A stretch of DNA of 64,000 nucleotides from Proruminimicrobium sp963666965. Lineage in GTDB: Bacteria > Elusimicrobiota > Endomicrobiia > Endomicrobiales > Endomicrobiaceae. Location: contig OY762939.1 of NCBI GenBank assembly GCA_963666965.1, forward strand, positions 806,001 to 870,000, read 5' to 3'. Positions 16,501 to 24,115 of the stretch are shown one piece after another. Each line of letters starts with the position of its first letter. Within the stretch, counting starts at the first letter, position 1. The notes beneath the pieces were generated by a model. The model searched no databases, had not been told where the DNA came from, and worked only from the letters and a program-made list of their open reading frames with translations. The position numbers and the translations under genes were made by a program.

Positions 16501-19500
16501 TGTCGACAATGAAATAAAATCAGGAAGCATCTCAGAATCGGCAAGACAGAAAAGAATAGCCGTTATAGACGAAATTGCAAGACTGGATAAAAATCCTGCC
16601 TCAATTTTAGGAAGCCAATATAAAGACTTGGCTCATAAATGGGAATGGATCTACAATATTCCGTTTTCATCGTTCATCTCTTTGTTTATAAAGAAACACG
16701 GAATAAAATCAATAGCCCGTCAGGAAGTTTTTGAACAAAGCATAAGTTTAACCGAAAAACCGGCGGCATTATTTGTTTTTGACGCTTTGTCGTCGCTGGC
16801 CATTATTGCAGGAACTGCATTTGCAATAGTAAGCGGTATTTTCCCGATAGTTGCAATATCTGCAGTTGTTTATTCGGTTACAAGAGGCATAATATTTTCA
16901 AAATCTCACGGACTGATAACTGATAAAAATGCAAAAACAGAAATCGGAGTATACGGCGGAATTTTTGCACTTGCCTCGGTAATACCTGTTCTAATAGGTT
17001 TGTATGCGTTTCCTGTTATGGTTCCGGTTTTGATTATAGCCGGCCAGTTTTTATCGTCGGCGATTCACAAATCATACAATTCCGGCCTTATAAAAGCCTA
17101 TATAAACGGTGCAAAAATCAAGACGTCTCAGATTATAGCGGCCGTTCTTATAATTGCAACGCTTGCCGGCGGAACAATTCTTATTAATAATTATTTCAAT
17201 TACAGTTTTGTTTCTACGGAATATGCGCAGGTTCAGCAGGAAATTATTAATATACAGTCGGACAGATTTGAAATAATTTTTTCAGGATATCTTAAAAATA
17301 CGCATTTAACGGAACAGGAAAAATCCGAAATAAATACTTTGCGTGATTTTTTCGCTTCAAATATAGACCGTTCTTCATACGAAAAATTTTTGGAAAGCCT
17401 TTTATACATAAGATCCGAAATAACTTCAACAGACAGTATTTTAACGCCGTCAATAGACGCGGGTTTTTCACTTTATGTTTGGAAAGATATCGTTCAGGAT
17501 TTGGATGAAATGATATCGGATAATTTTACCGAAATACAGAAAAATAAAAATTTAAATAAAATGCTTTCCCCGGCATACAGCCCTGATGAAGTTTCTTATC
17601 TTGAAATACTTTCTTTAAGAGATGATTCTGAGGCTTTGATAAAAATAATCAACGGGCAGAAAGATATGCATTACCGTTTCTACGCTTTCATGCTTTTAAA
17701 TGCGAAAGACCATATTTCTGCCGACGCATTTTTCAATAAAGACGATATTCTTAAATATCTCGACGGCAAATATATTTTTAGAGACCCTTTAAGCCTTGCT
17801 GATATAAACAACAGTTTCCAGTGGCAGGCGATGTGCGCTATGATGAATTTTATTACTGGCGCAGGCGAAGATTATTCGTCCATGCTGCATGACGCAAGAG
17901 TCGTAAGGCCGGGCGGTCCTCAGATATCAAACGCCGGACTTGCTTATGTTATAAGCGGCGACGGCACTGTAAGCCCGATATTTGTCGCTGCCCATGAGGT
18001 TGCCCATATAAGATTTTTAAATATTCTCGGCATACATGACAATACCGACGGATACAAAATTTCCGAGTTATATGCCGAGCTTGAAGCCGCGCGGATAGAG
18101 GAAAAAATTTCGGTCACGATGCAATATACGGGAGATAAAAGAATAACTGATTTGAAAGATGATACAGATAATTATACCGTGGCATACGCCGTAATTGAAG
18201 AGGTAAGAAATAAAGTAGGAATAGATTCGTTGAATCTTTTACAGGATGCCATCATAGAATTTTTACAGGCAAGAGGCGAAAAACCGGCGGAAAATATTCA
18301 AAAGACTATGAAAGAAGTTGTTGAAATATTTGCCGCAAAAGTCGCCGACAGCCGGATAGCTTCGGGTGTTATTTCAGAATCTCAAAGACAGGACAAAATA
18401 AAAGAGATAATAGACAGTCTTATTTCTGAACAGCCCCAAAGCGAAACGCCTGTGTCTTTGCCCGCGGCTGCGTCTTCGCATAAGCCTGCCGAAGCTGCTG
18501 TATTTCCTTACGGTTTAATAGCAATGATGTTTGCCGGAATAACCGACAGAAAAAATAAAAAGATCAAATATAAACATTTTAATTATATTGTTGCGGAATT
18601 TGAAAAAGAAGGAACTTTTTTTAAGAGATTTAAAAAAGTTTTTTTCAAAGATGACGAAAATGGATTGACGGCTTTATATAAGCACGGCTTTTTCGGAAAA
18701 ACCGAAACGGTTTTTCTGTCAAACGACATATCAAAAGAAGAAGCGTATACGTTAATAAAAGGGCTTATAGCCGAATATCTTCCTACAGATTTACAAGGCA
18801 ATTTACATTATTATACTCAGTTTTTTAAAAGAGATATCCGCGGCACAGTTTATGCTCCTCTTTTTAAATATGCTCCGGACGGCAAATACGGTTTTGTCAT
18901 AAATATATTAAAAGATAAAATTTCAAAAGGAGACAGAACTTTCAGATTCTGGTCATGCGGTTCTGCTACCGGGGAAGAACTGAGAACGTTTGCATGGTTT
19001 GTCAGAAAAACTCTTATTGATCTTAACGAAAATCCAAATGAATGGAAACTTGATTTTTACGGTACCGATAACAACAAAACAACCGCCGAAATAGCATCTT
19101 CTTTTACAGGTTCCGATATCGTTGAAAATAAAGAAGTTGAAGCTGATATGAGCGGATTTAACGTTCGTTATGTAATTCTTGACCATACCAATATGACGGA
19201 TCTTAAAAACTGGCTCATATGGCAGAAAGAAGAAGGCGGTTTTGATCTTATTTGCCAGCTTAATAATCCTACTCCTCAACAGCAGCAGGAAGCGGTTGCA
19301 AAAGAAGTAATGCATCCTTATAGCATATATGTTCATCATAACCAGATGTATGATGCTTCAGCCTCGCAGATAAAAATTGAAAAATCTTTTTCCGATGCGA
19401 TAACGGTAAATGATTTTTTCGGCGCCATGCCTGAAGTAAAAACAAAAAGCAAAAAAGACGCTAATTCTGCCTTTATCGGACTGACGGGTTTTTTTAAAGA

Positions 19501-21247
19501 TTTAATTGATGCTGTTTTTTCAAAAGACTTAAATAAACAAAAAACCGCGGTTATATATCAAAAAATATTTGCAGATAATATTTTTTACAATAATTCAAAA
19601 CCTGAAATATCAGACGGCGTTGTATTTGCTCCGGTTTTTGTGATAGAAGGGGTTTTGGACGCAAATTCCGCAAGGGAACTGAATTTAAAACCGGCAGGCA
19701 TTAAAATAAACGACGAGCCTCTTTATTACGCCCTGGTTAAAAATGTATTGTATCTTTATGCTGAAGGTTGCAGTTACAATGATATCGTCGCCTCTGTGCA
19801 GGAAAGCACATTTATAAAAAAACAGATATCTGTAGGCCTGAATAAATCTTACGGCAGAAGAATAAAGTCTAAAAATATTGATATTCAGGAATTAAAAATT
19901 TCAAAAGGCGGTTTACAATCGCTGAAATATAACAAGGCAGGTATTGTTGAAATTACGCTGAATAATCTTGATTCTTCCAGAATTAAAGAGATGGCTGTTT
20001 CATATATTGATTCAACTGCAAGATACGGATTTGCCGTAAGAGAAAGTGTTTTCAGATACATAGACGACTTTAACGTGTCGGCAGATAAAAAAGACAGAAT
20101 AAGTAATTTTATAAATATAATTAAATACCAGAAAAACATAAGCTGCCAGTTTATACTGGATTATGAAGTCTACAAACAGCTTGTATCGGATATGGGCCTT
20201 GAAAAATTCAATGAAATACTTTCGCAGGCAAAAGAAAAAAATGTTTCAGTTTATATTTTTGTTTCATCGGAATTGCAAAAAAAGGATTTGTCGGATAATT
20301 CTTTGTTGTACGGTTTTATAGAGCATATAGACGGCAGATATTTTATTACGGATAATTTTACAAAGGATTCTTCCGAAGCCGCTTTTGCTTCGGACTGCGA
20401 CAGCGTTGAAAAAATGATTAATTTTATGGAAGCAAATATTACAAAGCAGCCGGTTATATTTAAAAACAGCCTTATCAAAAAAGCCGTTGATTCGGAACAG
20501 GATACGCTTTTATCCGGTATGTTAAGGGAAATTTTTTCGGCTGGTCGTTTGATAAATACGATATCAGCCGCTAAATCAAAGTATTCGGCCGGAAAAATTG
20601 TCAAAACTTTTAGCGTAAAAGAACTTTCAGAAAGTTTTGACGACGCCAATTTTGACATTATAAAAAAACTGTACGGAACTTATGTGAATTTATCGGACGG
20701 AGAAGAACTTAAAGCAAAATTGTATTCTGAAATAACGGCTTTGCTGGGGATGAATAACGCAAGTTTGAAAAGATTTTTTGACATTAACACTTTGTCTGAT
20801 AAAACCGATTCAGGCGGTACGGCTTCAGTTTTTATAGATTTAATCATTTTCAGAATAGCGGCCGCAAAGCAGCTTGCCATTGAAGGCAAAACCACGGGTC
20901 TTAAAAACCGCGAGTATGAAGATATTCTGGCTAAAGCCTTAAAAATAATGATATTTGATATCGGCAATGATACCGGCGAGGATATGGATGCAGAAGTTAT
21001 AAGGCTTGCCGCAGCCCCGAATTCTTATGAAAGGGAAAAGAATCTGGCGGAATATCTTAAAAATAATATAGGAATGCTTACGCAGAGAGCTTTTTCAAAG
21101 GCTGAACCTGACGCGCGCGCTGTAAATACGCTGATATTTCTTATACCGTTTGCCGAAGCTAATGATATTGAAATAGATATAACAAAACTTGCTGTTGACC
21201 AAAGCGAAGTAATAAATAAAACAAAAGCATTTCTTGCAGCCGCTTAA
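13580..21247 (+). CDS. Giant multidomain membrane protein: ChaN/TraB-like, HExxH and CheR-like domains
   Basis: A 2555-residue protein not recognised as a named family. Order seen: a signal-like helix (1-22); membrane helices near 113-131; a second signal-like segment (166-193); a ChaN/TraB (Tiki)-like region about 220-665 with NIQDLHS, 'IEGGYG' and 'VAGGFHTKGIGKLL'; at least three hydrophobic stretches (1061-1205); a metalloprotease-like HEVAH (1472-1476); and a CheR-type methyltransferase region about 1750-1925 with 'YTQFFKRD', WSCGSATGEE and 'FDLICQLNN'. The last ~600 residues are unrecognised. The ChaN-like part is shared with the protein that starts at 61944. Cellular role unknown; the domain calls are by motif only. 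Confidence 0.85.
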   Translation: MKKISILTLTVILFFSSVNISFAFEQKTNTNDIFSGISNIFKVQYELYQKTKYNVINVCNLVVVDMLSLKTQNNTEMSFIDLQKQFVGAETALLPPNTVVLCAKFFTLNYKTEKVPLTASFVLFFVCIFLLRYLGLLRVFWSAAFEMSKYFKKAYVLYMLSFIFGKKTVSLITVACFLFSVLAADLSAAVLNDKSYVLSETVELFSKDSGKITETVNNNSDLLVINIQDLHSNPSVQLNIKNILASIDKKYKIKQIFIEGGYGDVDISWLYKIPDLKDRNNFAESLLASGRLTGSEYFAYKTGADTVLKGLEDEQIHKNNLKALSAIMDRQGFYNARLQKVKADIEFLNASQASNKNLRLNKIVARHNNGSVDTAKFYKLLLKTAKEINKNPKDYRNIMPVDLALFPNINKYININFSKINKKKLSDEINLFLNDIKNRVSYAEYSEIVKNTDGFSDAGRLVRNIQSLSSVYKIDLSKKYPVLYVYTNISILAESINPVKLINEERVLLNNLRQAFSKNSTEYEVSFLADFYDIFKKYLTNSLTADEYEYFSSKFIKFKEIYSKYAVVDRLTDLKPDFDMLNSYYCVNNLRNDIFINNILAGRNIKHENTGADTNVFDGSKEIIVIVAGGFHTKGIGKLLNDRKISYMTITPNVKSPIAQSEKYYREIVKDETAAETNALSFTVASCASDFMQFKWGIVSAIQYLNKEYSKENIEKIVENMRYLVKDKITLQYSQAKTEIAVGDRKIILLNYNGKMRSSDDVDENKFKPTSNKINSFGINALFEKYPAIDLSNGGLEFKLRHLEKLGITEIKGIDLAVIARLPSLFQEYLFETLPAEIKAKSEELVIIETIKKHDKTPALLEELEKMFIERTKATGDYLQLKQEILPMHLQILWDRSDDIEMFINPLKRDLKELLKSNINQAQYTYITAVLFFISAMTEDFSDSVNMTDKRCNIELLKEFMAVGVVPASAVEKYVDNEIKSGSISESARQKRIAVIDEIARLDKNPASILGSQYKDLAHKWEWIYNIPFSSFISLFIKKHGIKSIARQEVFEQSISLTEKPAALFVFDALSSLAIIAGTAFAIVSGIFPIVAISAVVYSVTRGIIFSKSHGLITDKNAKTEIGVYGGIFALASVIPVLIGLYAFPVMVPVLIIAGQFLSSAIHKSYNSGLIKAYINGAKIKTSQIIAAVLIIATLAGGTILINNYFNYSFVSTEYAQVQQEIINIQSDRFEIIFSGYLKNTHLTEQEKSEINTLRDFFASNIDRSSYEKFLESLLYIRSEITSTDSILTPSIDAGFSLYVWKDIVQDLDEMISDNFTEIQKNKNLNKMLSPAYSPDEVSYLEILSLRDDSEALIKIINGQKDMHYRFYAFMLLNAKDHISADAFFNKDDILKYLDGKYIFRDPLSLADINNSFQWQAMCAMMNFITGAGEDYSSMLHDARVVRPGGPQISNAGLAYVISGDGTVSPIFVAAHEVAHIRFLNILGIHDNTDGYKISELYAELEAARIEEKISVTMQYTGDKRITDLKDDTDNYTVAYAVIEEVRNKVGIDSLNLLQDAIIEFLQARGEKPAENIQKTMKEVVEIFAAKVADSRIASGVISESQRQDKIKEIIDSLISEQPQSETPVSLPAAASSHKPAEAAVFPYGLIAMMFAGITDRKNKKIKYKHFNYIVAEFEKEGTFFKRFKKVFFKDDENGLTALYKHGFFGKTETVFLSNDISKEEAYTLIKGLIAEYLPTDLQGNLHYYTQFFKRDIRGTVYAPLFKYAPDGKYGFVINILKDKISKGDRTFRFWSCGSATGEELRTFAWFVRKTLIDLNENPNEWKLDFYGTDNNKTTAEIASSFTGSDIVENKEVEADMSGFNVRYVILDHTNMTDLKNWLIWQKEEGGFDLICQLNNPTPQQQQEAVAKEVMHPYSIYVHHNQMYDASASQIKIEKSFSDAITVNDFFGAMPEVKTKSKKDANSAFIGLTGFFKDLIDAVFSKDLNKQKTAVIYQKIFADNIFYNNSKPEISDGVVFAPVFVIEGVLDANSARELNLKPAGIKINDEPLYYALVKNVLYLYAEGCSYNDIVASVQESTFIKKQISVGLNKSYGRRIKSKNIDIQELKISKGGLQSLKYNKAGIVEITLNNLDSSRIKEMAVSYIDSTARYGFAVRESVFRYIDDFNVSADKKDRISNFINIIKYQKNISCQFILDYEVYKQLVSDMGLEKFNEILSQAKEKNVSVYIFVSSELQKKDLSDNSLLYGFIEHIDGRYFITDNFTKDSSEAAFASDCDSVEKMINFMEANITKQPVIFKNSLIKKAVDSEQDTLLSGMLREIFSAGRLINTISAAKSKYSAGKIVKTFSVKELSESFDDANFDIIKKLYGTYVNLSDGEELKAKLYSEITALLGMNNASLKRFFDINTLSDKTDSGGTASVFIDLIIFRIAAAKQLAIEGKTTGLKNREYEDILAKALKIMIFDIGNDTGEDMDAEVIRLAAAPNSYEREKNLAEYLKNNIGMLTQRAFSKAEPDARAVNTLIFLIPFAEANDIEIDITKLAVDQSEVINKTKAFLAAA
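14033..14070 (+). terminator. Terminator-like hairpin inside the giant reading frame
   Basis: A perfect 12-bp stem (14033-14044 pairs with 14052-14063) with a 7-base loop is followed by TTATTTT. This is the form of a Rho-independent terminator, but it is translated as residues ~152-164 of the giant protein. It sits just before the internal signal-like segment. See the finding on gene fusion; activity as a terminator or attenuator is not shown. Confidence 0.55.
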
Positions 21248-21263
21248 ATACCGTTTTGTTTCT

Positions 21264-21292
21264 TTGACACTCCACCTTTTTTTTTATAAAAT
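21264..21292 (+). promoter_or_regulatory. Sigma70-type promoter of the tmk operon
   Basis: A perfect TTGACA at 21264-21269 and TAAAAT at 21287-21292 are spaced by 17 bp. The tmk ATG at 21301 begins only 8 bases after the -10 box, so the transcript should start at or within a base or two of the start codon. No Shine-Dalgarno sequence is present. Confidence 0.75.
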
Positions 21293-21300
21293 TCTCTTCT

Positions 21301-21951
21301 ATGGTAACTATTAGGCCGGACGTTTTTTTTATAACTGTTGAAGGTTGTGAAGGCTGCGGGAAATCAACGCAATCCGTACTTTTAAAAAAATATCTGGAAA
21401 ATAAGGGATTTAAAGTAATTCTTACAAGAGAGCCCGGCGGCAGTGTTGTTGCCGAGCAGGTCAGAAATATTCTTTTGAATCCCAAACTTAAAATCTCTCC
21501 TTTATGCGAACTGATGCTTTATGAAGCGGCGCGGGTGCAGCATATGGAAGATATTATTTATCCTAATTTAAAAAACGGATTTGTTGTTATCTGCGACAGA
21601 TTTACGGATTCTACAGTCGCTTATCAGGGCTATGCCCGCAGAATAGATATAGAAACGATCGAAAAATTAAACAATATAGCGACCTCTGGATTAAAGCCTG
21701 ATCTTACTTTTTATCTTGACGTGGATCCTGCCGTCGGAATAGAAAGAGCCAGAGCCAAAAAATGCTTCGACAACGGCGACAGAATAGAGAGAGAAGATAT
21801 CGACTTTCATAATGCAGTAAGAAACGGCTTTCTGGAACTGTCTGAAAAATATCCCGACAGAATAAAGAAAATAGAGATAACGGACACGATAGAATCAACT
21901 CAGAAGCTTATAAACACGGAAATGGATAAATTTTTATCCGGAAAGAAATAA
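21301..21951 (+). CDS. tmk: Thymidylate kinase
   Basis: A 216-residue kinase forming dTDP from dTMP. The P-loop is EGCEGCGKST (about residues 14-23), then REPGGS (dTMP-binding DR-x/REPG region), DRFTDSTVAYQGYAR and the LID-region arginines. This is the E. coli-like long form. It heads a transcript with a strong promoter and no ribosome binding site. Its stop overlaps the holB start by one base, the usual tmk-holB pairing. Confidence 0.95.
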   Translation: MVTIRPDVFFITVEGCEGCGKSTQSVLLKKYLENKGFKVILTREPGGSVVAEQVRNILLNPKLKISPLCELMLYEAARVQHMEDIIYPNLKNGFVVICDRFTDSTVAYQGYARRIDIETIEKLNNIATSGLKPDLTFYLDVDPAVGIERARAKKCFDNGDRIEREDIDFHNAVRNGFLELSEKYPDRIKKIEITDTIESTQKLINTEMDKFLSGKK

Positions 21952-22904
21952 TGTTTAAAAATATTATTGCGCAGACTAAGGCAAAAAAAATAATAACCGA
22001 GCAAATAAGAAATAATAAGATACCTCATGCTTATCTTTTTATAGGAGAAGACGGCATAGGCAAAAGAAAAACGGCTGTCGAATTTGCAAAAATTTTGAAC
22101 TGTACGATAAACGATCATTCAAAAACAGATTCCGGATCATGCAGTCACTGCGCGGCATGTGAAATGATAAGTAAAGATTCCTATCCCGATTTGCATATGA
22201 TCAATTTTGCAAAACAGGAAGAATTGCCGGAGGAAGAAGGCGAAAAATCAAAAACGAAGCTCGGCATAAATCTAATAAGATATATGCAGAAATACGTTTA
22301 TATGAAATCTTCCGAAGGAAAATGGAAAATATTTATAATAGAACCGGCTGAAAAGCTTACGATGGACGCTTTTAACAGTCTTTTGAAAACTCTTGAGGAA
22401 CCGCCTGAAAATACGGTTATAATACTTATAGCAAGGCACAGGGAAACGATTCCGGTGACTATACTTTCAAGAACTCAGACTGTTTATTTTCAGCCTCTGC
22501 CTAAAAATGAAATTGTAAAATATCTGGTTGAGAATCATTCTTTAAGCGCCGAAAACGCTTCAAAAATAGCTGATGACTCAGAAGGATCTATAGGCAAAGC
22601 CGAGATATTGATGCTTAATACGCAGAATGAATATGCAGGGCTGTGGAAAGATCTTATAAGCAAAAAGATGCCGGCTGCTGATATACTTGAAAAAAGCAGA
22701 CAGATTTCAAGAGACAGGGAAACGGCAGCTGAGATTTTAGACGTTATAACGGAAAATGCGATGAAGAGTTTCAGAAAAGAACCTGAAAAATATGCGGATA
22801 TAATTGAAAAATTATCGGAACATAAGATATACTTAACACGGAATGCGAACCCGAACGCTGTTCTTGATAATTTATTCTTGTATATAAATTCAAAAAAGAT
22901 TTAA
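21951..22904 (+). CDS. holB: DNA polymerase III delta' subunit
   Basis: A 317-residue clamp-loader subunit of the AAA+ family. It has the degenerate P-loop 'GEDGIGKRKTA' (about 33-43), a zinc-binding cluster with C51 followed by CSHCAAC (about 64-70), and the SRC-like motif seen as 'ILSRTQTV'. The TMK-HolB-RicT order supports delta' rather than DnaX. The final third matches the HolB collar domain only weakly by eye. Confidence 0.88.
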   Translation: MFKNIIAQTKAKKIITEQIRNNKIPHAYLFIGEDGIGKRKTAVEFAKILNCTINDHSKTDSGSCSHCAACEMISKDSYPDLHMINFAKQEELPEEEGEKSKTKLGINLIRYMQKYVYMKSSEGKWKIFIIEPAEKLTMDAFNSLLKTLEEPPENTVIILIARHRETIPVTILSRTQTVYFQPLPKNEIVKYLVENHSLSAENASKIADDSEGSIGKAEILMLNTQNEYAGLWKDLISKKMPAADILEKSRQISRDRETAAEILDVITENAMKSFRKEPEKYADIIEKLSEHKIYLTRNANPNAVLDNLFLYINSKKI

Positions 22905-22916
22905 ACGGAGATATCA

Positions 22917-23732
22917 ATGCCAAGAGTAGTCGGAGTAATTGTAAGAAAGATTAAAGAAAAGATATATGCCCAGCCTAAACATTTGACTCTTGAGTTAAAT
23001 GAAACCGTGATTGTTGAAACCGAACACGGCGTGGAATTTGGTTTTGTGTGTGAAAAAGAAAAAGAAATGGCGCAGCCCGAAGATATGAAATTCGGAACGG
23101 TGATAAGAAAGGCAAATGAGCATGATATTAAAAGGCTTGAAAATAACGAGCATAAAAACGATCAGGCCTGGGATAAAGTTTATGAGAAAATATCGGAAAT
23201 GAAACTTGATATGAAACTCACAAGCGTAAATTACACTTTCGACAGAACAAAACTTTTTATTTATTATACTTCAGAAACAAGAGTTGATTTCAGAGAATTT
23301 ATAAAAGTTTTGGGGCACGCTTTAAAAACAAGAATACAGATGGTTCAGATAGGAGTAAGAGACGAGTCAAAAATTATAGGCGGAATAGGAACATGCGGAC
23401 AGCAGCTTTGCTGCAAAGTCTTTCTTAAAGATTTTAATTCGGTGACTATTGATATGGCAAAAGATCAGGATTTGTCGTTAAATACGGTAAAACTGTCAGG
23501 CCTTTGCGGAAGACTTATGTGCTGTCTTGCCTACGAACATGAATTGTATGCAAAGATGAAACAGTCTCTGCCTGAAGTCGGTTCTATTGTAAGCACTCCT
23601 TCCGGCAAGGGGAAACTTAATTCAATCAATTGCATAAAAGAGACTGTTACAGTTTTTCTTGAAGAAGGAACATCAAAAGTATTTAAAATATCTCAAATAA
23701 AAAAAATAGGAAATAACGGAGAAAAGAAATGA
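22917..23732 (+). CDS. ricT: PSP1-domain regulator RicT (YaaT)-like
   Basis: A 271-residue PSP1-domain protein. The cysteine-rich core is complete: GTCGQQLCC near 161-169 and LCGRLMCC near 198-205; these cysteines bind an Fe-S cluster in the B. subtilis RicAFT complex, which assists RNase Y-dependent mRNA maturation. It directly follows holB, as yaaT does in Firmicutes. A CGGAGA motif precedes the ATG. Its last 4 bases overlap the gcvH start. RicA and RicF are not visible here, so its partner is unknown. Confidence 0.85.
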   Translation: MPRVVGVIVRKIKEKIYAQPKHLTLELNETVIVETEHGVEFGFVCEKEKEMAQPEDMKFGTVIRKANEHDIKRLENNEHKNDQAWDKVYEKISEMKLDMKLTSVNYTFDRTKLFIYYTSETRVDFREFIKVLGHALKTRIQMVQIGVRDESKIIGGIGTCGQQLCCKVFLKDFNSVTIDMAKDQDLSLNTVKLSGLCGRLMCCLAYEHELYAKMKQSLPEVGSIVSTPSGKGKLNSINCIKETVTVFLEEGTSKVFKISQIKKIGNNGEKK

Positions 23733-24106
23733 ACATTCCAAGTAATCTGCTTTATGCAAAAACACATGAATGGGCCAGAAAAGAAGGAAACAAAATATAT
23801 GTCGGCATTACCGACCATGCGCAGCATGAAATAACCGATATCGTGCATGTAGAACTTCCTGAAGCCGGTAAAAAATTTAAAAAGAACCAGCCTTGCGCCG
23901 TAGTTGAATCGGTAAAATCGGCTTTCGACATATACAGTCCTGTTTCCGGAACAGTTGTTGAAATCAACGATGCTGTTTTATCAAGTCCCGAACTTATAAA
24001 CCAGTCTCCCTACGAAAAAGGATTTTTCTTTGCAATAGAGCTTGAAAGCGAAAATGATTTGAAAGATCTTATGTCGGCGCAGGATTACGAAAATTCAATT
24101 AAATAA
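23729..24106 (+). CDS. gcvH: Glycine cleavage system H protein
   Basis: A 125-residue lipoyl carrier that shuttles the aminomethyl group between P and T proteins. The lipoylation site is K63 in VESVKSAFDIYSPVSG. 'HEWARKEGNKIYVGITDHAQ' near the N-terminus is typical, and 'NQSPYEKGFFFAIE' is near the end. It overlaps ricT by 4 bp and precedes gcvPA by 9 bp. A gcvT gene is not next to it, unlike the usual gcvT-gcvH order. Confidence 0.95.
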   Translation: MNIPSNLLYAKTHEWARKEGNKIYVGITDHAQHEITDIVHVELPEAGKKFKKNQPCAVVESVKSAFDIYSPVSGTVVEINDAVLSSPELINQSPYEKGFFFAIELESENDLKDLMSAQDYENSIK

Positions 24107-24115
24107 GGCAAAAAA

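Noticed and set aside
23600..23740. Possible glycine riboswitch before the gcv genes
   Set aside because: gcvH overlaps the end of ricT by 4 bp, so there is no leader to hold one.
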